Assembly (NCBI GenBank): GCA_964404455.1 | Contig: CAYOJY010000011.1 | Coordinates: forward strand, 1-21,196 | DNA length: 21,196 bases | DNA from: CAKOSP01 sp964404455 | GTDB lineage: Bacteria > Bacillota_I > Bacilli_A > RF39 > UBA660 | Direction: 5' to 3' | Shown here: positions 1 to 8,093 of the stretch, piece after piece | Position numbering within the stretch: the stretch's first letter is position 1 | How the letters are laid out: every line of letters begins with the position of its first letter | The notes under the pieces: model-generated | Databases searched by the model: none | Told to the model about the DNA's origin: nothing | Seen by the model: the letters and a program-made list of their open reading frames with translations, nothing else | Made by a program: the position numbers and the translations under genes

Positions 1-2
1 GT

Positions 3-443
3 GGGGACTCTTATCTGCACATTAGTGGGTATTCTTATATTAACATTTATAGGGCGGGAGGATGGTTTAATAAAAAAGGTTTAGCTTCTTTAACAACTGA
101 TTATTTCCCACTTAGATATATGCCTCCAAATGGATTATATAGAAATGATCTGGGTTACTTAGGTACAGGAGGAATGTTATTGGAAAAAAAAACATTTGAG
201 GAAATAAATGGTTTCGATGTAAATTATGATCCCACAGGTTATGAAGATACAGATATATCATTAAAAATCAGGAATAGTGGTAAAGAAATTGTTTATTGTC
301 CTTACTTAGGAATAAAACATTTACCGCATCAAACAACAAAAAGTGGTACAGAAGCTTATAAAAAATTGATTAAAAAAAATAGTGAATATTTTGTTGGAAA
401 GTGGAAGAAAAAAAATTCGGAATTATTAAAGTATATTAAATAA
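3..443 (+). CDS. Glycosyltransferase family 2, C-terminal part (5' end outside window)
   Basis: The reading frame is open from base 3 to the TAA ending at 443, so the N-terminal nucleotide-sugar binding half lies outside the window. The visible 146 residues fit the acceptor-side half of a GT-A fold: a GTGGMLLEKKTFEEINGFD segment, typical of GT2 enzymes just after the DxD region, then YEDTDISLKIRNSG, whose acidic ED pair is where the catalytic base usually sits. The tail is lysine-rich and has no obvious membrane helix. The first internal ATG (120) lies inside the conserved domain and is not a plausible start. The capE-like gene begins 14 bases downstream, so it is the upstream member of the polysaccharide operon. 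It probably adds one sugar to a lipid-linked glycan at the cytoplasmic face; donor and acceptor cannot be read from the sequence. Confidence 0.85.
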   Translation, partial: GDSYLHISGYSYINIYRAGGWFNKKGLASLTTDYFPLRYMPPNGLYRNDLGYLGTGGMLLEKKTFEEINGFDVNYDPTGYEDTDISLKIRNSGKEIVYCPYLGIKHLPHQTTKSGTEAYKKLIKKNSEYFVGKWKKKNSELLKYIK

Positions 444-457
444 GAAAGAGGTAAATT

Positions 458-1468
458 ATGAAAAAAGATATTTTTAAGGATAAAATTTTATTAATTACAG
501 GAGGAACTGGCTCATTTGGTAATAAAGTGTTAGAAAACTTTTTAAATACGAATATTAAAGAAATTAGAGTTTTTTCACGAGATGAAAAAAAACAAGATGA
601 TATGAGGAAAAAATATAATAATGAAAAAATAAAATTTTATATTGGTGATGTTAGAGATTATAATTCTATTGACGTAGCTATGGGAGGCGTAGATTATGTA
701 TTCCATGCTGCCGCCCTAAAGCAAGTTCCGTCATGTGAATTTTTCCCTATGGAAGCGGTAAAAACCAATATAATTGGATCTAATAATGTTTTGGACTCAG
801 CAATAAAAAATAAAGTAAAAAAAGTAATATGTTTGAGTACTGATAAAGCCGCTTATCCTATTAATGCGATGGGAATGAGTAAAGCTTTAATGGAAAAAAA
901 TGCAATTTCAAAAGCAAGAGTTCTTGGTGATAATGCAGATACAACTATATGCTTAACTAGATATGGTAATGTAATGGGTTCAAGGGGTTCAGTTATACCT
1001 TTATTTTATCAATTAGTTAAAGAAAAAAAGCCTCTAACCGTTACTGATCCTTCAATGACAAGATATATGATGACGCTTCAAGATGCGGTTGAATTAGTTA
1101 TGTATGCATTTGAACATGGTAAACAAGGTGATTTATTTGTTCAAAAATCTCCTGGAGCTACGATAAAAACCTTATGCGAGGCTGTAAAAAAGTATAAAAA
1201 ATCCCAAGCAGATATTAAAATAATTGGAACTAGACATGGTGAAAAACATTATGAAGTTTTAGTGACTAGTGAAGAAATGTCAAAAGCTGAAGAATTAGAA
1301 AATTATTTTAGAATTCCAATGGATAATAGAAATTTGAATTATAATAATTTTTATAAAAAAGGTGACGGTGAAATAAAAAAATATGAATCGTATAATTCCG
1401 ATAATACAGTGCGATTAAATGTTGATGAAATGATTGCATTATTAGAAAAAATGGGAGAAGTTGAATGA
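458..1468 (+). CDS. capE: UDP-GlcNAc 4,6-dehydratase (5-inverting), CapE/FnlA/WbjB type
   Basis: A 336-residue extended short-chain dehydrogenase. The Rossmann motif TGGTGSFG is at residues 14-21, GDVRD at 63-67 and LSTDKAAYP at 126-134. The usual catalytic YxxxK is replaced by MxxxK (M138-K142). That SMK-type triad is known from the CapE/FnlA/WbjB dehydratases, which convert UDP-GlcNAc to a UDP-2-acetamido-2,6-dideoxy-4-keto-L-hexose with inversion at C5. The GTRHGEKHYEVL segment near residues 257-268 is also typical of this subfamily, and the length is normal. The ribosome site AAGAGG lies just ahead of the ATG. The stop overlaps the next ATG (ATGA at 1465-1468), suggesting translational coupling with the reductase. 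Together with the next two genes it forms the standard three-gene module for 6-deoxy-L-HexNAc precursors. FlaA1-type C5-retaining dehydratases keep the tyrosine and are less likely. Confidence 0.9.
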   Translation: MKKDIFKDKILLITGGTGSFGNKVLENFLNTNIKEIRVFSRDEKKQDDMRKKYNNEKIKFYIGDVRDYNSIDVAMGGVDYVFHAAALKQVPSCEFFPMEAVKTNIIGSNNVLDSAIKNKVKKVICLSTDKAAYPINAMGMSKALMEKNAISKARVLGDNADTTICLTRYGNVMGSRGSVIPLFYQLVKEKKPLTVTDPSMTRYMMTLQDAVELVMYAFEHGKQGDLFVQKSPGATIKTLCEAVKKYKKSQADIKIIGTRHGEKHYEVLVTSEEMSKAEELENYFRIPMDNRNLNYNNFYKKGDGEIKKYESYNSDNTVRLNVDEMIALLEKMGEVE

Positions 1469-2325
1469 AAATTTTGATTTTAGGATCGACGGGAATGTTG
1501 GGCCATGTTGTTGAAGAACACTTTTTAAAAAGTGGTTACAATGTATATTCTACATCTAGAGAAAAAGGTGAGCAATATTATTTTGAAGCTACTGATAATA
1601 TGTTTGACATTGAAAAAATAATTAAAGAAATAAAACCAGAGGTTATTATTAATTGTATAGGAATTTTAAATGAAGTCGCTGAAAATAATAAATCATTGGC
1701 AATATTAATTAATAGTTATCTTCCACATTATTTAGACGAATTATCTGAGAAATACGGTTATAAACTTATTCACATAAGTACAGATTGCGTTTTTTCAGGA
1801 GAAAAAGGCGAGTATTATGAAGATAGCTTTAAAGACGCAACATCTTTTTATGGTCAATCAAAGGGATTAGGCGAAATAAACAACGATAAAAATATAACGT
1901 TAAGAACTTCAATAATAGGCCCGGATATAAACCCTAATGGAATAGGATTGTTTCAATGGTTTATGAATCAAAATGAGGCAGTTGGAGGTTTTACTAAGGT
2001 TTATTGGACTGGGGTTACCACCATTCAATTAGCTAAAAATATTGAAGAAGCGATTAACAATAAATTAGTTGGTTTATATCATGTTGTAAATGGTGAAAAA
2101 ATCACTAAATATGACTTATTATATTTATTTAAAAAATATTTTGATAAAGATATAATTATTAATGAAAACGATAGTTATGTTAGTGATAAAAGTTTAATTT
2201 CAACAAAAGATTATAAATTTGATGTTCCTAGATATGAACAAATGATTAAAGAAATGTATGATTGGATTAATGAAAAAGAAATGTTATATAAAAATTCAAT
2301 GAACATTAGGAGGTCAAGCAAATGA
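1465..2325 (+). CDS. RmlD-like NAD(P)-dependent 4-ketohexose reductase
   Basis: A 286-residue short-chain dehydrogenase with the N-terminal nucleotide motif GSTGMLG (7-13), the STDCVFSG block at 105-112 and the catalytic YGQSK (Y129, K133) of the RmlD/dTDP-4-dehydrorhamnose reductase family. Placed between a CapE-like dehydratase and a CapG-like epimerase, it should reduce the 4-keto intermediate to a UDP-2-acetamido-2,6-dideoxy-L-sugar. Staphylococcal CapF, the FucNAc-pathway reductase, is about 370 residues because of a C-terminal cupin domain. That domain is absent here, so this protein is closer in build to the WbvR-type reductase of UDP-L-QuiNAc pathways. It overlaps both neighbours by four bases (ATGA on each side). 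The family call is firm; the stereochemistry of the product is not. Confidence 0.82.
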   Translation: MKILILGSTGMLGHVVEEHFLKSGYNVYSTSREKGEQYYFEATDNMFDIEKIIKEIKPEVIINCIGILNEVAENNKSLAILINSYLPHYLDELSEKYGYKLIHISTDCVFSGEKGEYYEDSFKDATSFYGQSKGLGEINNDKNITLRTSIIGPDINPNGIGLFQWFMNQNEAVGGFTKVYWTGVTTIQLAKNIEEAINNKLVGLYHVVNGEKITKYDLLYLFKKYFDKDIIINENDSYVSDKSLISTKDYKFDVPRYEQMIKEMYDWINEKEMLYKNSMNIRRSSK

Positions 2326-3431
2326 AAGTGATGACAATTGTTGGTACTAGACCAGAAATAATAAAATTATCATGCGTAATAAAAGAATTAGATAAATATA
2401 CTGATCATATTTTAGTACACACTGGTCAAAATTATGACTATGAATTAAATGAAATATTTTTCAATGAATTAAAAATTAGAAAGCCTGATATTTACATGGA
2501 AGCTGCGGGTAAAACTGCTGCAGTTACTATTGGAAATGTAATAAGTAAATCAGATGAGTTAATAAAAGAATATAAACCAGATGCAATATTGTTATATGGG
2601 GATACAAATTCTTGTTTAGCGGTTATATCTGCCAAGAGGAATAAAATTCCTGTTTTTCATATGGAGGCGGGTAATCGTTGCTTTGATGAAAGAGTACCAG
2701 AAGAAATAAACAGAAAAATAATTGATCACTTAAGTGATATCAATTTAACAATTACCGAGCACGCTCGCAGATATTTATTACAAGAAGGCTTAAAACCTGA
2801 AACAGTAATAAAAATTGGTTCTAGTATGAAAGAAGTTTTAAAGGAGCATGAAAATGAAATTAAAAATAGTAATATTTTAAATCAATTAAATTTAGAGCCT
2901 CAAAATTATTTTGTTTTAAGTGCTCATCGTGAAGAAAATATTGATAATGATGAAAATTTTGAAAATTTAATTAATTCAATAAATAAAATAGCTGAAAAAT
3001 ATCAAAAGCCAATTATTTTCTCAGCTCATCCTCGTACTAGAAAAAAAATTGAAGAAAAAAATTATAAATTTAATAAGTTAGTAAAATATATGAAACCTTT
3101 GGGTTTTATTCACTACATTAAATTACAACAAGAATCATTTTGCGTTATTTCTGATAGTGGTACTATTACTGAAGAATCATCTTTATTGGGATTTCCTGCT
3201 ATAACGATTAGACAAGCACATGAAAGACCAGAAGGAATGGATGAAGGAACATTAATAATGAGTGGATTGAAAGCGGATAATATTCTTAATTCAATTAATA
3301 TTGTTACCAGTTTAGTAAATAAATCTAACATTGTAACTGATTATGATGTAAATTTTCTGGCTCAAAAAGTTGTAAAGATTATTTTAAGCTATACGGAATA
3401 TGTTAATAGAACAGTATGGAGGAAATATTAA
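2322..3431 (+). CDS. capG: UDP-HexNAc 2-epimerase, CapG/FnlC/WbvD-like member of the WecB family
   Basis: A 369-residue member of the non-hydrolysing UDP-GlcNAc 2-epimerase family. Visible are GTRPEIIKL (8-16), YGDTNS with D94, MEAGNR with E115, VPEEINRK with E127/E128, LSAHREEN with H202, and late in the protein DSGTITEESSLLG and the RxxHERPEG block. These match the catalytic Asp, Glu, Glu and His of E. coli WecB. The CFDERVPEEINRK segment is characteristic of the CapG/WbjD/FnlC branch, which epimerises C2 of the 6-deoxy-L-HexNAc made by the two genes upstream. A second, classical WecB lies at 8094, supporting a specialised job for this one. It starts in an ATGA overlap with the reductase and is followed immediately by the methyltransferase gene. 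Confidence 0.85.
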   Translation: MKVMTIVGTRPEIIKLSCVIKELDKYTDHILVHTGQNYDYELNEIFFNELKIRKPDIYMEAAGKTAAVTIGNVISKSDELIKEYKPDAILLYGDTNSCLAVISAKRNKIPVFHMEAGNRCFDERVPEEINRKIIDHLSDINLTITEHARRYLLQEGLKPETVIKIGSSMKEVLKEHENEIKNSNILNQLNLEPQNYFVLSAHREENIDNDENFENLINSINKIAEKYQKPIIFSAHPRTRKKIEEKNYKFNKLVKYMKPLGFIHYIKLQQESFCVISDSGTITEESSLLGFPAITIRQAHERPEGMDEGTLIMSGLKADNILNSINIVTSLVNKSNIVTDYDVNFLAQKVVKIILSYTEYVNRTVWRKY

Positions 3432-4502
3432 ATGGATTTTAGAGAATATGTAAGAAAAATTTTACCAAAAGATAGTCGGATTCTTGAAGTTGGACCTTTA
3501 AATCGTCCTGTTATATTAAAGCCAGATTTTAAAAATATATTTTATGCAGATATAAGAAATAATGATGAAATAAAAAAACTATATACATCTAATCAATATT
3601 TAGAAGAGACTAATATAGAGGTTAATATTGATTCAATAGTTGATATTGATTATATTATAAATGAATCATACACTAAAACCTTTAAAAATAAAGCAAAATT
3701 TGATTATATAATTTTATCTCATGTTATAGAACATATGCCTGATATTATTCATTTTTTTCAAGATATAAAAAATATTATCAAACCAAATGGTAAATTAATA
3801 ATTATATATCCTGATAAAAGATATTGTTTTGATCATTTTAGAGTAGAAACTTCTTTTAGAGATGCATATGAGATATATATTAATGATAATAAGAGTAATC
3901 CAAAAATGGTTTTTGATTTTATATTTAATGTTGTACCAGAAAATGATGCAGTTTACTTTTGGAATGGAATAAATTTAAAAGAAAAAGAAAACAAAAATAA
4001 ATTTTTAAATGCTAAAAAAAGTTACGAAGATACTAAAATAGGAAAGGAAAATGATGATATTCATTACTGGCCTTTTTCTGATTATGCTTTTATAAAATTT
4101 TTAAATGACTTATTTATTTCTAAATTACTTGATTTTGAATTAAATGAATTTTATGAAACTAATAAAAACACTCAAGAATTTATGGTTATTTTAGAAAAAA
4201 AAGATAATTCTGAAATTAATAATAAATTAAATATAAAAATTATGGAAGAGTTAAACATAAATTATATTTTGAAAAATTTAAATGAAAAAATTACTTCAAT
4301 AAATAAAATATGCGAAGAAAAAGATGAAGAAATTAATAAAATAAATAAAGCAAATCATGATAAAATACAAATAGTAACTAACGAAATAAAATGTCTAAAT
4401 GAAAAAATTGAAAATATTTATAATAGCACATCATGGAAAATTACATACCCTTTAAGGTTTATAAAAAATATTATAAGTAAAATTTTTAGTAAAGGAAAGT
4501 GA
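3432..4502 (+). CDS. Class I SAM methyltransferase with C-terminal coiled coil
   Basis: A 356-residue protein. The N-terminal part reads as a Methyltransf_11/25-type domain: ILEVGPLNRP (residues about 17-26) stands where the SAM-binding glycine loop lies, LSHVIEHMPD near residue 97 is the usual motif after strand 4, and IIKPNGKLIIIYPD follows. From about residue 255 to 330 the sequence is a charged heptad-like coiled coil rich in Glu, Lys, Asn and Ile. It ends in NSTSWKITYPLR and a basic tail (331-356), a C-terminal signature I associate with transferases in bacterial polysaccharide clusters. It probably O-methylates a sugar or caps the growing chain; the substrate is unknown. The ATG follows the previous TAA directly, with GGAGGAAAT as ribosome site inside the upstream gene. 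Confidence 0.8.
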   Translation: MDFREYVRKILPKDSRILEVGPLNRPVILKPDFKNIFYADIRNNDEIKKLYTSNQYLEETNIEVNIDSIVDIDYIINESYTKTFKNKAKFDYIILSHVIEHMPDIIHFFQDIKNIIKPNGKLIIIYPDKRYCFDHFRVETSFRDAYEIYINDNKSNPKMVFDFIFNVVPENDAVYFWNGINLKEKENKNKFLNAKKSYEDTKIGKENDDIHYWPFSDYAFIKFLNDLFISKLLDFELNEFYETNKNTQEFMVILEKKDNSEINNKLNIKIMEELNINYILKNLNEKITSINKICEEKDEEINKINKANHDKIQIVTNEIKCLNEKIENIYNSTSWKITYPLRFIKNIISKIFSKGK

Positions 4503-4507
4503 AGTAT

Positions 4508-6874
4508 ATGTCTAAATTTAATCCAAAAGTAAGTATTATAATACCGGTTTATAATGGAGCAAATTATTTAAAAGAAGCAATAGATAGTGCATTAAACCAA
4601 ACTTATTCAAATATAGAAATAATTGTTGTAAATGATGGAAGTAAAGATAACTCCCAAAAAATAATAGATAAATATGTTTCTAAATATCCAACTAAAATAA
4701 AATCTTATATTAAAGAAAATGGTGGACNNNNNNNNNNTGGAAGTAAAGATGATGGCGCATCAGAAAAAATAGCACTTTCTTATGGAGATAAAATAAGATA
4801 TTTTGCTAAAGAAAATGGTGGAGTTGCCTCTGCTCTCAATTGCGGCATAGAAAATATGGAGGGGGAATATTTTTCATGGTTAAGTCACGATGATATGTAT
4901 TGTCCAAATAAAGTAGAAAAAGAAGTTGCTAAATTAAGTACTTTAGATAATAAAGAGACTATTATTTGTTGTAATGTAACTGTTATTTCACATGGCAATA
5001 AAGTTATAAAGCATAATTCTATACCGGATAAAGCTAAAAAAAGTATGCAATTATATCTAGCATTTGATCAATCTACTGGATTAAATGGTTGTTCTCTGCT
5101 AATAAAAAAAGATTTATTTAAAAAATATGGTAATTTTAATACTGAACTAAAAGTCACTCAAGATTATGATATGTGGTTCCGTTTAGCTCAAAATGTTCCT
5201 TTTGATTTTATTGAAGATAATTTAGTTTTATCAAGACAACATGATGAACAAGGATCTAAAACGATGTTAAAAGAAGTGGCTAATGAAGTCGATAAATTAC
5301 ATGCTAGATTTGTTCGAACCGCTGATTTTGAAGAATATAGAAAATTTACCGCAAACATCGGTGAATATTTTGATTATTACTATCAATACATCCATATGAT
5401 GTGTTATGAAACTGCAATAGAAGTAGCATTAATATATATCAAATTATTACGCGAAGATAATAAAGAAAATTTAGCAATAGATTTTATAAATTATAATATA
5501 TTTAATAATTCTGAATTATACAAAATTAATAAAGATTTGTTAAATTATGAAAATAAAACTAATAAGAAAAGAATACTTTTTTATAATAATATTTGGATTA
5601 AAGGCGGAATAGAAAGAGTATTATCTAAAGTCTTAGACAAACTTGTAAAAGATTATGAAATTTTTTTTGTAACATTTAATTTTAGCCAAGATTTGGGATA
5701 CGAATTACCAAATCAAGTTAAAAAAATTCAATTTTCTAATCAATTAAATGGGCTTTTACCATATGCAATTTTATTTATAACGAAATTTTATGAAATAGAA
5801 GCATTTTTTGGAAATCAAAATTTAGATATTAATTTTTTACCAACATATAAAATTCTAAATGAAAACAATATAAAGACAGTAGCGGTAAATCATTATAATT
5901 ATTTTTTACCATTTAATGTAATTTGGTTAAGTACTGTTGCATTGAGAAGAAATGAATACTATAAGTATGCAGATATTGTTACATGGGCGACAAAATTATC
6001 GTGCGAAGTATATGGTTCTATAAATAATAATAGTTATTATTTACCGAATCCTAATACTTTTAAGATTTCAAAAGAAACAGAAAAAAATCCTTTTACAATT
6101 ATAAGTGTAGCGAGATTTGATGATACATTTAAAAGATTGGATTTATTATTAAGAGTTTTAAACAAAACTATAAAAGAATTGTCACAGGTAAAATTAATTG
6201 TTGTCGGTAATTATGATTTAAATATGGTTATTCCAGATAATACTGGACGAACTGTGGGTGAATTATTAAAAGAATTAAAAATTCCAGATAAAAATTTAGA
6301 ATTTGTCGGTGAGCAAAATGATGTAACCAAATATTATAAGAAAGCTGATTTATATTTACATACTTCTGAAACTGAAGGATTTGGTATGGTTTTAAATGAA
6401 GCCGCCACTCATGGTGTTCCATCTATAGCTTTTAATATAAGTGGCTTAGACGATATTATTATAAATGGCGAAAATGGATATTTAATTGAAAAATACAATT
6501 TAGAAGAAATGAAGAATTGTATTGTAACTTATTTTAGCGATGAAAAACAAAAAAATAAAATGCAAGAAAATGCCCGAAAATTATCAAAAAGATTTGATAT
6601 AGATGAAGTAATGAAAAAATGGGAGGTTATATTTGATTATTTATTTCATAAAGAAAATTATGAATCACTAAATCAAAATGAACATTTAAAAACTATAGTA
6701 AAAGAGTATGAGGCTAGCATGACTAATCATGTTCATGAATTTATTGCACCAATGACAAATAATGCTATTGTAAAAACTAGTATAGTAGAAAAGTTCAAAT
6801 ATTATTTTAAAACATATGGACTAAAAGCAACTATAAAAAAATTATTTAATAAATTAAGGAGCTTTACTAAATGA
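4508..6874 (+). CDS. Glycosyltransferase reading frame spanning an assembly gap: GT2 fragment, second GT2 domain, GT4 domain
   Basis: The frame holds three parts. First comes the start of a GT2 domain (VSIIIPVYNGANYL, VVNDGSKDNS, ending KENGG). After the ten-N gap, sequence restarts at an earlier point of a GT2 domain (GSKDDGASEKIA, then KENGGVASALNCGI and the WLSHDDMY acidic motif). From about nucleotide 5566 there is a GT4 domain with NIWIKGGIERVL, SVARFDDTFKR and the EX7E motif SETEGFGMVLNEA near 6365-6402. The GT2 segment between the NDGS and KENGG motifs therefore appears twice, so two different GT2 genes or domains were probably joined at a shared word. Reading through the gap in frame depends on the arbitrary N count. 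I prefer ATG 4508 over GTG 4499, because AAAGGAAAG lies only three bases from the GTG but 12 from the ATG. The 3' end overlaps the next gene as ATGA. Confidence 0.7.
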   Translation: MSKFNPKVSIIIPVYNGANYLKEAIDSALNQTYSNIEIIVVNDGSKDNSQKIIDKYVSKYPTKIKSYIKENGGXXXXGSKDDGASEKIALSYGDKIRYFAKENGGVASALNCGIENMEGEYFSWLSHDDMYCPNKVEKEVAKLSTLDNKETIICCNVTVISHGNKVIKHNSIPDKAKKSMQLYLAFDQSTGLNGCSLLIKKDLFKKYGNFNTELKVTQDYDMWFRLAQNVPFDFIEDNLVLSRQHDEQGSKTMLKEVANEVDKLHARFVRTADFEEYRKFTANIGEYFDYYYQYIHMMCYETAIEVALIYIKLLREDNKENLAIDFINYNIFNNSELYKINKDLLNYENKTNKKRILFYNNIWIKGGIERVLSKVLDKLVKDYEIFFVTFNFSQDLGYELPNQVKKIQFSNQLNGLLPYAILFITKFYEIEAFFGNQNLDINFLPTYKILNENNIKTVAVNHYNYFLPFNVIWLSTVALRRNEYYKYADIVTWATKLSCEVYGSINNNSYYLPNPNTFKISKETEKNPFTIISVARFDDTFKRLDLLLRVLNKTIKELSQVKLIVVGNYDLNMVIPDNTGRTVGELLKELKIPDKNLEFVGEQNDVTKYYKKADLYLHTSETEGFGMVLNEAATHGVPSIAFNISGLDDIIINGENGYLIEKYNLEEMKNCIVTYFSDEKQKNKMQENARKLSKRFDIDEVMKKWEVIFDYLFHKENYESLNQNEHLKTIVKEYEASMTNHVHEFIAPMTNNAIVKTSIVEKFKYYFKTYGLKATIKKLFNKLRSFTK
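4728..4737. other. Assembly gap (10 N)
   Basis: Ten consecutive undetermined bases. The sequence resuming after the gap (TGGAAGTAAAGAT) is identical to a word about 100 bases upstream, in the NDGSKD motif of the same reading frame. This is the pattern expected when a scaffolder joins two contigs that broke in a repeated glycosyltransferase motif. The true gap length is unknown. Confidence 0.97.
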
Positions 6875-7938
6875 CTTTACTAAGTATACTTATTCCATTT
6901 TACAATAGCTCAAAATATTTTGAAAAATGTATAAAAAGTTTAAAAACGGTTATTAATGATAAAATAGAAATAATCTTTGTTGATGATGGATCGTTATTAA
7001 AAGAGTCGGAATTTTTAGAAAAACAAATAAAAAAATTAGCAAACAAAAATATTAGACTATTAAAAAATGAAGAGAATAGAGGAGCCGGATATACTAAAAA
7101 TAAAGCATTATTAGCTAGTAAGGGTAAATATGTAATATTTTTAGATTCAGATGATAGTGTTGATAAAAATTATTATATAAAATTATTAAATATAATAGAA
7201 AATTATGACGCAGATATCGTTTGTACTAATATTGCCCTTAAGTATGATGATTATTTAATAAAATCAAAAATTACTGATGATAATTTATCAGGAAGTGATA
7301 TTAAAAAAATAGATAAAAATTTATATCAAATTAAATCTGAAATAGTTTTAGGAAATAAATTTGCAGCTTCTGCTTGTAATAAAATAATTAAAAAGAAATT
7401 ATTTGATAATTACAAATTTAATGAAAATAAATGCGACGATTTAACTGCAATTATTCCAATTATTTGTCAAGCTAAAAAAATATTATATGCAGATAATTTA
7501 AATTATTATTACTATCAATCTGTTCATTCATTAACTAGAACTCCTTCATTTGAAGTATATACAGATAGTATAGATAGTTTAGTTAAAACAAGTGATATTT
7601 TGAGGAAAGAAAAAGTAGCTTTTGAAAAAATCCAATTGTTTTATGCAAATAACTTTATTCCGTTTTTGTATTATAATGTTTTTAACAATAAAGAAGATAT
7701 CAGAAAAAAATTTTTTATTTATATGAGTAGCATAATAGATTATAATAATTTTAATGAAAAATTAGTGCTTGAAAATTCATCTGCAGATAAAAATGTTTTT
7801 ATGACTGAATATATAAAAAAAATATTAAGTTATATAATAGAAAAAGAATATAAGAAAGCTAATAAGATAATTTTAATTAACAAAATAAAATATTGTTTTT
7901 TGAAAATAATAAAAAAGGTTTTATTCATTAAAAGATAA
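6871..7938 (+). CDS. Glycosyltransferase family 2
   Basis: A 355-residue GT2 enzyme. The N-terminal GT-A domain shows LSILIPFYNSSKYFEKCI (3-20), FVDDGS, NEENRGAGYTKNKAL, and the metal- and nucleotide-binding FLDSDDSVD near residues 91-99. The region after about residue 220 is poorly conserved, rich in Lys, Asn and Ile, and ends in a basic, hydrophobic stretch that may touch the membrane. The donor sugar cannot be assigned. It starts in an ATGA overlap with the gene before it and is the last gene of the tightly packed first block. A spacer of about 155 bases separates it from the second epimerase gene. Confidence 0.85.
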   Translation: MTLLSILIPFYNSSKYFEKCIKSLKTVINDKIEIIFVDDGSLLKESEFLEKQIKKLANKNIRLLKNEENRGAGYTKNKALLASKGKYVIFLDSDDSVDKNYYIKLLNIIENYDADIVCTNIALKYDDYLIKSKITDDNLSGSDIKKIDKNLYQIKSEIVLGNKFAASACNKIIKKKLFDNYKFNENKCDDLTAIIPIICQAKKILYADNLNYYYYQSVHSLTRTPSFEVYTDSIDSLVKTSDILRKEKVAFEKIQLFYANNFIPFLYYNVFNNKEDIRKKFFIYMSSIIDYNNFNEKLVLENSSADKNVFMTEYIKKILSYIIEKEYKKANKIILINKIKYCFLKIIKKVLFIKR

Positions 7939-8093
7939 AATATATTAATGTGACTAAAGAGATAGATTATTCAAAAATTTAAAAAATACATTTACATATA
8001 GGTAATTATGTAATAATAAAAATACTAAAAAAATTATCAAATGAAATAGATAATATAACCAAATATTTTGGTATAAAGAAAAGGAGAGTAAAA

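Noticed and set aside
7983..8093. In-frame open stretch of 37 codons upstream of the wecB start at 8094
   Set aside because: It has no ATG, GTG or TTG start, the AAGGAG ribosome site sits correctly for ATG 8094, and the WecB family begins at that point. It could be a remnant, but nothing recognisable is encoded.
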